This document shows, piece by piece, positions 25,486 to 34,447 of a DNA stretch of 34,447 nt. The notes under the pieces were generated by a model, which searched no databases, was not told where the DNA came from, and saw nothing but the letters and a program-made list of their open reading frames with translations. Position 1 is the stretch's first letter, and the number at the start of each line of letters is the position of its first letter. The position numbers were made by a program, and so were the translations under genes. The stretch spans positions 1 to 34,447 of the forward strand of contig JACYMC010000072.1 of assembly GCA_015272195.1 (NCBI GenBank). The letters run 5' to 3'. This stretch comes from Candidatus Sericytochromatia bacterium (lineage in GTDB: Bacteria; Cyanobacteriota; Sericytochromatia; UBA7694).

Positions 25486-26541
25486 ATGTGGCAAGGCTTG
25501 ATTCAGGAATACCGGGAGTATCTTCCTGTAACAGATAAGACCCCCGTGATCAGCTTGCAGGAGGGCAATACCCCTCTGATCTATGCCTGCCATCTGAGTG
25601 AAATGACCGGCGCCCAGGTCTGGCTCAAATATGAAGGTCTGAACCCCACCGGCTCTTTTAAAGATCGGGGCATGACCCTGGCGATTGCCAAAGCCGCTGA
25701 GGCCGGCAGCAAAGCGGTGATGTGTGCTTCGACGGGCAATACCTCGGCCTCGATGGCAGCTTACGCTGCCCGCGCGGGCATGCAGGGCTATATTCTGGTG
25801 CCCGATGGCTATGTGGCCCTGGGCAAGCTCTCACAGGCCCTGGCCCACGGTGCCCAGGTGCTGCCCATCAAAGGCAATTTTGACAGGGCCCTGGAGCTGG
25901 TGCGCGAAATCTGTGCTGACTATCCGGTTACCCTGGTGAACTCTGTGAATCCTTTTCGGATCGAAGGCCAGCAGACCGGGGCCTTTGAAGTCTGCGATCA
26001 GCTGGGCTTTGCCCCCGATATTCTGTCGATTCCGGTCGGCAATGCGGGCAATATCAGTGCCTACTGGAAGGGCTTTAAAGCCTATCAGCAGGCGGGTAAA
26101 ATTGAAGCCCTGCCAAAAATATGGGGTTTTCAGGCTGAGGGGGCGGCCCCGCTGGTCAAGGGTGAGCGCGTGCTGCACCCTGAGACGGTGGCCACGGCCA
26201 TTCGCATTGGCAACCCGGCCAGTTGGGATCTGGCCGTTGATGCCCTTGAAACGTCTGGAGGTCATGTGGACGCGGTTTCTGACCATGAAATTCTGACGGC
26301 TTATGGCCTGCTTTCCCGGCGCGAGGGGATCTTTTGTGAGCCAGCCTCGGCGGCTTCTGTGGCGGGCCTGCTTAAGGCGGCTGAAGCGGGTCAGCTGACC
26401 CCCGGCAGCAAAGTGGTCTGCGTGCTGACCGGCCATGGTTTAAAAGATCCTGACCGCGCCATTGCCTGGCACGGTCAGGAATTAAAGGCTTTGGAGCCAG
26501 AGTTGCCGGTACTGCTGGACGTTCTGCAGCTTCAGCGGTAA
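25486..26541 (+). CDS. thrC: Threonine synthase
   Basis: [51 protein letters not shown] (PLP lysine); [39 protein letters not shown] 25459..26541. Confidence 0.95.
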   Translation: MWQGLIQEYREYLPVTDKTPVISLQEGNTPLIYACHLSEMTGAQVWLKYEGLNPTGSFKDRGMTLAIAKAAEAGSKAVMCASTGNTSASMAAYAARAGMQGYILVPDGYVALGKLSQALAHGAQVLPIKGNFDRALELVREICADYPVTLVNSVNPFRIEGQQTGAFEVCDQLGFAPDILSIPVGNAGNISAYWKGFKAYQQAGKIEALPKIWGFQAEGAAPLVKGERVLHPETVATAIRIGNPASWDLAVDALETSGGHVDAVSDHEILTAYGLLSRREGIFCEPASAASVAGLLKAAEAGQLTPGSKVVCVLTGHGLKDPDRAIAWHGQELKALEPELPVLLDVLQLQR

Positions 26542-27026
26542 TTGTTGAAGACCACAGGTACTTCGAGGTCTTCCTGTTCGCGGATAAACTGCATCACGGC
26601 CTGCAGCTCGTCGCGGCTTTTGGAGCTCACGCGCACGCTGTCGCCCTGGATGGTGGGTTTGACACCTTTAAACTGGTCGCGGATCAGTTTGCTGATCTTT
26701 TTGGCGTTGTCTGTATCCAGTGACTGGATTAAGGTCACGCTTTGCCGCACTTTGCCGCCGAGAGAGCTTTCGACCTTTTCAAACTTCAGAATCTTGGGGT
26801 TCAGTTTACGGCTGACCACGCGCTTGACCAGCATCTGGCGCATGGCTTCGAGCTTCATATCGTCGTCGGTTTTGAGCACGATCAGGTTCTCCTGCAGATC
26901 AATCTCGGCCTGGGCCCCTTTAAAGTCATAGCGGGTACCGATTTCTTTGAGGGTCTGATCCACGGCGTTGCGCAGTTCCTGAAAGTCAAATTCGCTGACA
27001 ATATCAAATGAATTTTCTTTGGCCAT
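26532..27026 (-). CDS. yajQ: YajQ-family nucleotide-binding protein
   Basis: [82 protein letters not shown]. Confidence 0.95.
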   Translation of the reverse strand: MAKENSFDIVSEFDFQELRNAVDQTLKEIGTRYDFKGAQAEIDLQENLIVLKTDDDMKLEAMRQMLVKRVVSRKLNPKILKFEKVESSLGGKVRQSVTLIQSLDTDNAKKISKLIRDQFKGVKPTIQGDSVRVSSKSRDELQAVMQFIREQEDLEVPVVFNNYR

Positions 27027-27183
27027 TATCCTGTCCTTTCTTGAACATCATTGGGTTTCACTTTACCACAGGTCGCCGGTGCTGCCTGAAACTGCGCCGC
27101 CGGATTCAAATCGCTCTGCAAAAACAACGGCGGATGTATTATCATGAAAGAAACTCGGGACTTGGAAAGGTGGTGGTGAATGG

Positions 27184-28356
27184 GTGTCCGAGGACAAAGA
27201 CTCGAAAACAGAAGACGCGACCCCCAAGCGCCGCCAGGAAGCCCGCCAGAAAGGTCAGATCCTCAAAAGTAAAGAGGTCAACACCGCAGCTCTTATTTTG
27301 ATGGCTGCCTATGCCCTCAACTGGTCTGGCCCCCATATTTATAAAACCATTTATAAATATATTCTGAGCACCTACTACGAAATGCCCTGGTTTGCGCAGA
27401 ACTTTAAGCTGTCTGATCTCTACGGCTATGGCGTTCACTCTACCAAAGTTCTGCTGTTTATGCTCGCGCCGATCTTTCTGATTGTTTTTTTTACGGCTTT
27501 GATTGTGGAGCTGGTGCAGGTTGGGATTCTTATTTCGGGCAAGCCTTTAAAACCACAGCTGGAGCGCATTCACCCGGTCAAAGGTTTTAAACGCGTTTTT
27601 TCGCTCAAATCACTCGTCGAACTCGTCAAATCGGCTGTGAAGACCATTATTATTGGTCTGGTGGTCTACACCACCATTAAAGCCCATTTGCCCATGATCA
27701 TCTACAGCATTAAAAACCCGGTAGCCAATGCGTTGGTGCTGGCGGGTGTGCTGCTGGTGACGATTGCCAAAAAAGCGGCCGCGGCGATGGTGGCTGTGGC
27801 CTTTATCGACTACTTTTACCAGCGCTGGGAGTTCGAAAAGTCTCTGCGCATGTCCAAGCAGGAGGTCAAAGACGAATACAAGCAGACCGAAGGGGACCCG
27901 CTGATCAAGGGCAAACAGAAGCAAAAAATGCGCCAGATGAGTATGGGCCAGGTGCGCCAGGCCGTACCGGACGCTTCAGCTGTGGTCTCTAACCCCACCC
28001 ACTATGCGGTGGGCATTCGTTATGACGAGGGCATGGATGCGCCCAAAATCGTGGCCAAAGGCCGTGACGAACTGGCCATTTATATCAAGGAAGTGGCCAA
28101 AGAGCATGATATTCCGATCTTTGAAGATCCGCCGCTGGCTCGGGGTCTGTACAACAGCTGTGAGCTGGGGGAGTTTATTCACCCGGATTTTTATATGGCG
28201 ATTGCCAAAATCATTGCCCACCTGATGAAGCAGAAAGGTGCCAAACCACCGCCGGGTGAGCAAGACAGCGGTCAGCGCCAGCGCTCCCGCCAGGGCAAAG
28301 GCATGAATGAGGAAGACCGCCGTGATCTGAGCCCTGATGGTGCTGCCAGTGCCTGA
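27184..28356 (+). CDS. flhB: Flagellar biosynthesis protein FlhB (type III export switch protein)
   Basis: DSKTEDATPKRRQEARQKGQILKSKEV; VVSNPTHYAVGIRYDEGMDAPKIVAKG (NPTH autocleavage site); GTG start after a purine-rich stretch. Confidence 0.93.
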   Translation: MSEDKDSKTEDATPKRRQEARQKGQILKSKEVNTAALILMAAYALNWSGPHIYKTIYKYILSTYYEMPWFAQNFKLSDLYGYGVHSTKVLLFMLAPIFLIVFFTALIVELVQVGILISGKPLKPQLERIHPVKGFKRVFSLKSLVELVKSAVKTIIIGLVVYTTIKAHLPMIIYSIKNPVANALVLAGVLLVTIAKKAAAAMVAVAFIDYFYQRWEFEKSLRMSKQEVKDEYKQTEGDPLIKGKQKQKMRQMSMGQVRQAVPDASAVVSNPTHYAVGIRYDEGMDAPKIVAKGRDELAIYIKEVAKEHDIPIFEDPPLARGLYNSCELGEFIHPDFYMAIAKIIAHLMKQKGAKPPPGEQDSGQRQRSRQGKGMNEEDRRDLSPDGAASA

Positions 28357-30379
28357 ACAGGCTGAAGCCTGCGCCATACGCCTTTTGCCGGGCCAGCAGG
28401 CTGTGCTGGACCATTATCAGGGAGGCAAAGCAGCGGTCATGGCTGCACCTGGTGCCGGCAAAACCACGCTGATTGCCCATCTGATTGCCCACTGGGTTCA
28501 GGTCCTGGATCGTTCCGCCGAGCAGATTCTGGTGCTGACCTTTACCGACAGTGCGGCCCAGACTTTTTCTCAGCGGATTGCTGCGCTCTTGCCTCACAGC
28601 GCGCAGCGTCCCACCTGCATTACCATTCACAGCTTCTGTAATCAGCTGCTGCGCCAGTTGCACTCGGATTTCAGTGATCGGCAGCTGATCACCGAAGAGC
28701 GGCGCTACGCGATTCTGGAGCATTTGCTGAGCGACTGGGGACTTTTTTCACCTCAGCAGGACGAAGCCCGTCTGGTGGCTGATCTGCTTTTGCCTCAGTA
28801 TCGTTTGCAGTTTGAGCAAGCCTGGCCCCAGGATCTGCAAGCCCTTCAGCAATTGACCGGTTCGGCATCAGATTTTGGCCCTTTGCTTTTGCGTTTGCCT
28901 GAGCTGGTGGTGCGCTATGATCAGATTCTGCAGCAGGAACAGTGGATCGATTACGACCTGATGATTGCCGAAACCTATCGCCTGCTTGAGATGCATCCGC
29001 GTCTGCTGCAGGGGGTACAGGCCCGTTATCCGTATATCCTTGAAGACGAGGCCCAGGACTCCAATGCCCTGCAGGGCCGCCTGCTGGAACTGCTGGCAGG
29101 GCCTGACGGAAACCTGCTGCGTGTAGGGGATCCTAATCAGAGCATTTATCGCTTCAGTGGTGCAGATGATCGGGCCTTGCCCGATTTTGCTGCACGATAC
29201 AGGGCCTTTCCGATGGCTGAGAGCAATCGGGCTTCACACCAGATTATGACCCTGGCCAATGCGTTTCGGCGCCATTACGCCTTTGCTTTTACCTCAGATC
29301 TGGATCTGCAGCCCGGTTTGCAGAACCCTGAGCCGGGCTGGCTCTGGGTCAAAGCCTATGCTGATCGTCAGCAGGAAATGGCGCACGTTCAGCAGGCCTG
29401 TCAGGCGCTGCTGGCCCAGCATCAGAGTCTGGCGATTCTCTGCCGCACCAATCTGGCCTGCCGCTGGGTTGCGGAGCAACTGACGGCAGCAGGCATTCCC
29501 TGTACCCTGCACCATGATCGCAGCGATGATTTTTTTGGCTCTGAGCTGGTCCAGTTTCTCAGTGCACTGACCGCCTTTTTACTGGCGCCTGACCAGTATT
29601 ACCGGCTGCAGCAGTTTCTGGTTCTGGCGGGTTTCAGCCGGCGCAGTCTACAGGGCCTGTTTGAGCCGGCTGAGCCTTTGCAACAGCAATTGGCGGCCCT
29701 GGCTGCCGGGCAGTATTTTCATCCGGCAGTGCCGCAGCGTGAGCTGCAGGCCTTACAAGGCCAGGTGCGTATGCTGCTGGACCTGCTGGACCGCAGCCAC
29801 TATCCCATGACCTATCTGCTGGAGTGGCTGCAGCCCCTTTTGCCCGCTGCGAATCTACGCTCCCAGCTTTTGTTGCTGCAATCGCTCTGGGAACAGCACA
29901 GCCAGGGACAGGCCGCGGGTCTGGGGGCTTTTCAGCGCTGGCTGAAACAGTCCGGTCAGCGCCGCATTCGGCAGACCCTGATTCCCGTGGGTGGCCAGGA
30001 ACGCTTCAGCGCACGTGATACGGTGCATATCCTGACAGCACACAAGGCCAAAGGCCTGGAGTGGGATGCGGTCTTAATGCCTCTGTTTCAGTACGGGCAG
30101 CCACAGGGCCCCGGTGAGCATGAAGCCCGTTTGCTGTTGGGCGCACTGCAGGCCCGGCAGCCTGTACAGGCCGTTCGGGAGCAGGTCACTGCCGCCGAAA
30201 CCGCAGAAGCGCTGCGGCTGGTCTATGTGGGTCTGACGCGCGCCCGGCGTTTTCTCTGTCTGACTACCGCAAAACCGCCCTGTCGGCCAGCAGGGATTTA
30301 TCGGGGGGGGATTTCATCGGTTTTTGAGACCCTGCAGACCCTTTACCGTGAACAGAAAGTTCAGGCCAGTTCAGCATGA
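28337..30379 (+). CDS. UvrD/Rep-family (superfamily 1A) ATP-dependent DNA helicase
   Basis: AAPGAGKTTLIAHL (Walker A), ILVLTFTDSAAQTFSQRI, ILEDEAQDSNALQ, LLRVGDPNQSIYRFSGAD, ILTAHKAKGLEWDAVLMPL, LRLVYVGLTRARRFL. Confidence 0.92.
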   Translation: MVLPVPEQAEACAIRLLPGQQAVLDHYQGGKAAVMAAPGAGKTTLIAHLIAHWVQVLDRSAEQILVLTFTDSAAQTFSQRIAALLPHSAQRPTCITIHSFCNQLLRQLHSDFSDRQLITEERRYAILEHLLSDWGLFSPQQDEARLVADLLLPQYRLQFEQAWPQDLQALQQLTGSASDFGPLLLRLPELVVRYDQILQQEQWIDYDLMIAETYRLLEMHPRLLQGVQARYPYILEDEAQDSNALQGRLLELLAGPDGNLLRVGDPNQSIYRFSGADDRALPDFAARYRAFPMAESNRASHQIMTLANAFRRHYAFAFTSDLDLQPGLQNPEPGWLWVKAYADRQQEMAHVQQACQALLAQHQSLAILCRTNLACRWVAEQLTAAGIPCTLHHDRSDDFFGSELVQFLSALTAFLLAPDQYYRLQQFLVLAGFSRRSLQGLFEPAEPLQQQLAALAAGQYFHPAVPQRELQALQGQVRMLLDLLDRSHYPMTYLLEWLQPLLPAANLRSQLLLLQSLWEQHSQGQAAGLGAFQRWLKQSGQRRIRQTLIPVGGQERFSARDTVHILTAHKAKGLEWDAVLMPLFQYGQPQGPGEHEARLLLGALQARQPVQAVREQVTAAETAEALRLVYVGLTRARRFLCLTTAKPPCRPAGIYRGGISSVFETLQTLYREQKVQASSA

Positions 30380-31353
30380 GTCAGGAATTACGCCAGCGGC
30401 ATCACTGTGCTTATTGCCGGAAGCTCAACACGCTTTGGCTGAAGACAGAAGACAGTCTGTCAGCGCTGCAGTGCAAGCGCTGTCGGCTGAGCCTCGGGCT
30501 GCAGCAGCACCGCAAATGGAAAACACTTGATCCGGCGGCTTATGTGCACCCGCTGGATCGCCAGGCCCTGCAGGCCCTGCGCAAGATTCCCGGCATTGAT
30601 CATATTCTGCGCAAGCTGCTGGGCCTGACCACAGAGCGCATGTACCGCGTCTTTTGCCAGGCCAGCAGTATTCAGGTCAGTGCCAGGCAATATGCACATC
30701 TTGATGCCAAACTGGATATTGTGGCCCACACCCTGGGCCTGCCCAAACCGGAGCTCTTTGTCAGTATGGGAGATTTTGGGGGGATTGAGGCCATGACCAT
30801 GGGGGTTGAAAACCCTTTTATTGTGGTCTCTGTTGGTTTGCTGGAGCGGCTGGATGATGCTGAGATGCTGGCGGTGCTGGCGCATGAAATGGGGCACATT
30901 CATTGCCAGCATTTGCTCTATAAAACAGCCGCTGATACGCTTTTGTTTGTGCTGGGGGCCGTGATGGCCCGAACGCCGCTTTCGGCCATTGTGCAGACGC
31001 TGGGCTGGCCGGTTCAGCTGGCCCTGCTGACCTGGCGTCACAAAGCGGAGCTGAGCTGTGATCGGGCTTCTCTGCTGGTGGTTCAGGATCCTGATGTGGT
31101 GATGCGTGCGCTGGCCAAAGCCGCTGGCGGCAGTCTCAACGACGAGTTGAATCTGGCTGCCTTTATTGAACAGGCCCGCAATTTTGAACGGGCTTACGTC
31201 GCTGATTTTCTTGACAAAGCCTGGACCCTGCTGTTAGCCAGCCGTTCCAGCCATCCTTTCCCGGTCTGGCGTATTTCAGAACTGCTCAAATGGCGCGAAG
31301 ACACCGGTCCCCAGGGTTATGCGGCGCTCCTGCAGTCCGGCCTGGAGCCTTAG
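30376..31353 (+). CDS. M48-family metalloprotease with N-terminal zinc-ribbon-like motif
   Basis: CAYC...CKRC N-terminal pairs; VLAHEMGHIHCQHLL (HExxH) and HKAELSCDRASLL (downstream Glu ligand region); overlaps helicase stop by ATGA. Confidence 0.88.
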   Translation: MSQELRQRHHCAYCRKLNTLWLKTEDSLSALQCKRCRLSLGLQQHRKWKTLDPAAYVHPLDRQALQALRKIPGIDHILRKLLGLTTERMYRVFCQASSIQVSARQYAHLDAKLDIVAHTLGLPKPELFVSMGDFGGIEAMTMGVENPFIVVSVGLLERLDDAEMLAVLAHEMGHIHCQHLLYKTAADTLLFVLGAVMARTPLSAIVQTLGWPVQLALLTWRHKAELSCDRASLLVVQDPDVVMRALAKAAGGSLNDELNLAAFIEQARNFERAYVADFLDKAWTLLLASRSSHPFPVWRISELLKWREDTGPQGYAALLQSGLEP

Positions 31354-31354
31354 C

Positions 31355-32908
31355 TTAGCGGCGCAGGCGGCGCAGCAAGGTGCTGTGCAAAGCCAGCACC
31401 TCTCGGTCGCGCAGCAACAGCAAAATACCGATATAGCTCAGACCGAGCAGGCTGCTGTAGAGCACAGATTGCAAAAATACCCCAACACCCAGTGCCTGCT
31501 GGCGCAGTATCACAAAGGCATAGGCCCCCAACAGGGCCATGGGCAGTGCAGCCACCAGCACCTTCAGTCCGTGCAGCCAGGATTCCCGCTGAATCCAGCT
31601 GCCAATGCGCCAGTGCAGCAGCAGGGCCAGTACCAGAAAGTTCATGCCGGCGGCCAGTGAGGAGGCCAGGGCAATGCCGCTGACGCCCATACCGGGCGCC
31701 AGCAGCCAGGCGGCGCCAAACATCGTAAAAATCGTGACAAAACTGCTCAAAAATGGTGTGCGTGAGTCACCCAGCGCATAAAATACCCGGATCAGCAGAT
31801 CGCGGATGGCATAAACGGTAATGCTCAGGGCCAGATAGAGCAGCACTTCATAGGTCAGCCAGGAGCTTTCAGCGGTAAACTGTCCGCGCTGAAACAGCAG
31901 CACAATCGCAAAGTAGCCAAAGCAGATCAGCAGCAGGGTGATCGGCACGGTCAGCATCAAAATGGGGCGTAAACCCTGATTTAAGCGGTCTTTGAGACTT
32001 TGATAACGGTCTTCCTGCTGGGCAGCAGAGCTCAGCATGGGCAGGAGCGGCACCAGCAGGGCGGTGAGCAGAATGCCCAGCGGCAGCTGAATCAGCAGGT
32101 TGCCATAGCGAAAGGCGGCAATACCGCCCTCCTGCAGGCCGGAGGCAAAAAACTGAATAATAAAAATATTGACCTGGCCAATGGTGGAGCTGAGCATAGC
32201 GGGCAAGAGCAGCTGCAGAAACTGACGCAGTTCAGGATCGTTGAGGCGCAGCTCCAGATGCATGTGCCTGAAAAATCCGGCCAGTGGCAGCAGTTGCAGC
32301 AGCAACTGACCCAGTGCCCCAATCAGGGTGCCCCAGGCCAGGGCGCGTGAGAGCGATTCTGCTTCAGGGCCAGCGAAGAGTACCAGACCTACAATAACGC
32401 CCAGACTGGCCATAATCGGGCTCAGGCTGGGGGTCAAAAAGGACTGGCGAATGCTGAGAATGCCGTAGCAGATGCCGACCAGACCCGATATTACAAAAAC
32501 CGGGGCCATAATCCGCATCTGAATCACGGCCAGGTGTAAGGTTTCTGCCGGCATCTGGCCCCAGAGCTGCAGAATCTGAGGGGCAAAAACAAACAACAGG
32601 GCAGCTCCTGCGCCCATCAGGGTAATCACCAGCAACAGGGCACTGCTGAGTACGCTACCATAGTTTTCTCGGTTCTGGGCTTCAAAGTGACGGGTCAGGG
32701 TGGAGACCACCGCCGAGTGAAAGGGGCCGTTGAGACCGCCCAGCATAATCAGGGCAAACTGCACCGGGATCAAAGAAGCGACCTGATAGGCATCTGTAAT
32801 GGCGCTCAGACCGCAGTAATAGGCAATGACCTGGTCTCTGAACAGGCCTACAAATTTACTGGCCAGAGAGAGCAGGGCAATCAGGCTGGCGGCACGCAGC
32901 AGTGACAC
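31355..32908 (-). CDS. murJ: Lipid II flippase MurJ (MviN)
   Basis: 14-TM-like polytopic protein; LISLASKFVGLFRDQVIAYYCGLSAITDAYQVASLIP, GGLNGPFHSAVVSTLTRHFE, RDLLIRVFYALGDSRTPFL are MurJ motifs. Confidence 0.95.
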   Translation of the reverse strand: MSLLRAASLIALLSLASKFVGLFRDQVIAYYCGLSAITDAYQVASLIPVQFALIMLGGLNGPFHSAVVSTLTRHFEAQNRENYGSVLSSALLLVITLMGAGAALLFVFAPQILQLWGQMPAETLHLAVIQMRIMAPVFVISGLVGICYGILSIRQSFLTPSLSPIMASLGVIVGLVLFAGPEAESLSRALAWGTLIGALGQLLLQLLPLAGFFRHMHLELRLNDPELRQFLQLLLPAMLSSTIGQVNIFIIQFFASGLQEGGIAAFRYGNLLIQLPLGILLTALLVPLLPMLSSAAQQEDRYQSLKDRLNQGLRPILMLTVPITLLLICFGYFAIVLLFQRGQFTAESSWLTYEVLLYLALSITVYAIRDLLIRVFYALGDSRTPFLSSFVTIFTMFGAAWLLAPGMGVSGIALASSLAAGMNFLVLALLLHWRIGSWIQRESWLHGLKVLVAALPMALLGAYAFVILRQQALGVGVFLQSVLYSSLLGLSYIGILLLLRDREVLALHSTLLRRLRR

Positions 32909-33037
32909 AGAGACTCCAAAGATAAAATATTAATTAAGCAAGTCCAGTTTATATTAAAAAACCCCCTTTGTATATTATAATTTGATTAAGTCGCGCCAGA
33001 TCCACAAGCAAAGATCAGAAGACACTCATACGGAATC

Positions 33038-33067
33038 TTGTGTTTTAAACCTGCAAAAAGCTACAAT
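33038..33067 (+). promoter_or_regulatory. Putative promoter TTGTGT-N18-TACAAT
   Basis: TTGTGT at 33038-33043 and TACAAT at 33062-33067, about 50 nt upstream of ATG 33118, which is preceded by AGGAGAA. Confidence 0.4.
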
Positions 33068-33117
33068 ATGTCAAACTGCGAATACTGTGATCGCAAACAA
33101 ACAGGAGAACTTTAATT

Positions 33118-33948
33118 ATGGGCCTTGGTGATTTAAGCTTTGCCGCTGTTGCTTCCCTTCGATCAATCGATAACTGGATTGCAACCATTAATTCCAACAT
33201 GGCGGGTTCGGGCCGTGTGGGTTATAAAGCCACGCAGGTCAAGTTTGTGGGCGGTGCTGTCACCACAGAGCGTCCCATCTCCTCCCCGCGTCTGGGTATT
33301 TCTGTGGCTGAACAGAGTCTCAGCATTGCACAGACATCTATCAACTACAGCCAGGGCGCGGTGACAGCTTCGACTGATTTTACTCACCTGGCCATTCAGC
33401 GCACCACCGCTGCGCCAGGCATGTTTGTGCTTAACTCTGAAGAAGACGGTTCGGGTGATTTTTTCTTTACCTTTGACGGTGAGTTTTTTCTGAACACCCA
33501 GGGCCAGTTGGTCAACTCCGACGGTCTTTATGTCATGTCTGATCGTGATGGTAACGGTGTTGTTGATGGCGTGATCGGCGACGATCCTGCTGATATTGTT
33601 AATGACCAGATTGCCCTGAACCGCCTGGCAGTCTACGTTGAGCCCACACCGCAACTCCTGCTGCGTTTTTCGCGCTTTGGTGCCACGATCTTTGAACGCG
33701 TTGAAGATGCGCCCAATGATCCCTTGGATGCCAACAAAGTGGCGGCCATTGATGCGATTGGCAACTACAACGCAGCGGGCCAGGGCTCTGGTCGTGTGAT
33801 TCCTTTTGCCCTGGAGTCTTCCAACGCCTCGCTGACAGCCGCTGTGCCTGAACTGGCCCTGGCCCAGAAAATGTACTCCGCCATCTCGAAGGTGATTCAG
33901 GTGGCTTTTGCCAATATTGATACCGCGCTGCAGCTTGGCCCCCGTTAG
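33118..33948 (+). CDS. Flagellar hook/basal-body rod-like protein (FlgE/FlgF/FlgG-type)
   Basis: N-terminal SIDNWIATINSNMAGSGRVGYKATQVKFVGG and C-terminal AVPELALAQKMYSAISKVIQVAFANIDTAL resemble flagellar rod/hook terminal motifs; central FDGEFFLNTQGQLVNSDGLYVM resembles D1 strands. Confidence 0.8.
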   Translation: MGLGDLSFAAVASLRSIDNWIATINSNMAGSGRVGYKATQVKFVGGAVTTERPISSPRLGISVAEQSLSIAQTSINYSQGAVTASTDFTHLAIQRTTAAPGMFVLNSEEDGSGDFFFTFDGEFFLNTQGQLVNSDGLYVMSDRDGNGVVDGVIGDDPADIVNDQIALNRLAVYVEPTPQLLLRFSRFGATIFERVEDAPNDPLDANKVAAIDAIGNYNAAGQGSGRVIPFALESSNASLTAAVPELALAQKMYSAISKVIQVAFANIDTALQLGPR

Positions 33949-33965
33949 CTTTTGAAGCTAACCTG

Positions 33966-34421
33966 ATGGAGAGCAGTCTCGCGACCCAACTCTTTTTGCC
34001 CGGAGCTCTGTTTGTGATCATGCTGGGCCTCGGTTTGCCTTTAACACCCGCTTAAAATCAGCGGGTGTTTTTGTATCCCAAAGCGGCAGCCGTTGGGCTG
34101 GCCGTGCAAATTCTGTTCTTGCCGCTGGTGGGTTTTGGTCTGGCCAATCTTTTGCCGATGGACCCGGTGCTGGCGGTAGGGCTGATGTTGCTGGCGGCCT
34201 GCCCCGGTGGGGCCACCAGCAATCTGATTACCTGGCTGGCCAGAGGTGACACGGCCCTGAGCGTGACCCTGACAGCCATTTCCAGCTTTGTATCTGTGCT
34301 GACCATTCCCCTGATTTTAAGCTTTTCGTTGCACTGGTTTATGGGCAGCAGCCAGTCTGTAGAGGTGCCTTTTTTACAGACCGTGGGTCAGACTGTAGTT
34401 TCGGAGAAATGGCCTGACTGA
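33966..34421 (+). pseudogene. Bile acid:sodium symporter (BASS)-family reading frame interrupted by in-frame TAA and apparently truncated
   Basis: MESSLATQLFLPGALFVIMLGLGLPLTPA*NQRVFLYPKAAAVGLAVQILFLPLVGFGLANLL...LLAACPGGATSNLITWLARGDTALSVTLTAISSF reads in one frame; TAA at 34053-34055; BASS-like sequence stops near 34395. Confidence 0.7.
34043..34072 (+). terminator. Terminator-like hairpin inside the BASS-like reading frame
   Basis: aacacccgct-taaaatc-agcgggtgtt followed by tttg: 10-bp perfect stem, 7-nt loop, short T-run. Confidence 0.6.
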
Positions 34422-34447
34422 TTGACCAAAAAAAGGAAAGTGGCTTA

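Noticed and set aside
27184-28356. FlhB homolog as evidence of a virulence-type T3SS (SctU)
   Set aside because: A flagellar rod/hook-like gene is in the same window and no injectisome-specific component is visible; flagellar FlhB is the simpler call.
33944-33962. gttagctt-ttg-aagctaac hairpin over the flagellar gene stop as a terminator
   Set aside because: Short AT-rich stem without a T-run; a better terminator-like hairpin lies at 34043-34072.
1-34447. tRNA or rRNA genes, transposases, prophage
   Set aside because: None recognised by reading; tRNAscan-SE, Rfam and IS searches would be needed for a definitive negative.

Overview
This 34.4 kb window comes from a GC-moderate, Gram-negative-type, flagellated bacterium. 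The lineage cannot be fixed from the sequence alone. About 25 coding regions are supported. Housekeeping genes: lspA, a ribD-like gene, a tRNA nucleotidyltransferase, priA, thrC, yajQ, flhB, murJ, a UvrD-family helicase, and M42/M48/M50 peptidases. Accessory genes: proteins that lack recognisable signal peptides and carry Pro-rich, His-rich, EF-hand or beta-rich regions. Most notable observations: (1) a compact three-gene cluster at 208-2351 with a papain-like (clan CA) cysteine protease, a small protein ending in the CaaX-like tail CALI, and a chagasin/I42-like cysteine-protease inhibitor, which looks like a possible effector/inhibitor module; (2) a RibD-type protein that has lost the zinc ligands of its deaminase domain but keeps its reductase domain, as in plant PyrR; (3) a bile-acid:Na+ symporter-like reading frame interrupted by an in-frame TAA in the loop of a terminator-like hairpin, and apparently truncated downstream; (4) two adjacent EF-hand proteins, one with a glycine-zipper tail and one with SDY-type helical repeats; (5) two signal-less beta-rich proteins, one with a His-rich tandem repeat; (6) a flagellar hook/rod-like protein with an embedded Ca-loop-like motif; (7) a 9-codon upstream ORF overlapping the start of a ParB-like gene; (8) a recurrent extended -10 motif with possible leaderless starts. 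No tRNA, rRNA, CRISPR array or transposase was recognised. All assignments are from reading motifs, with no database search.
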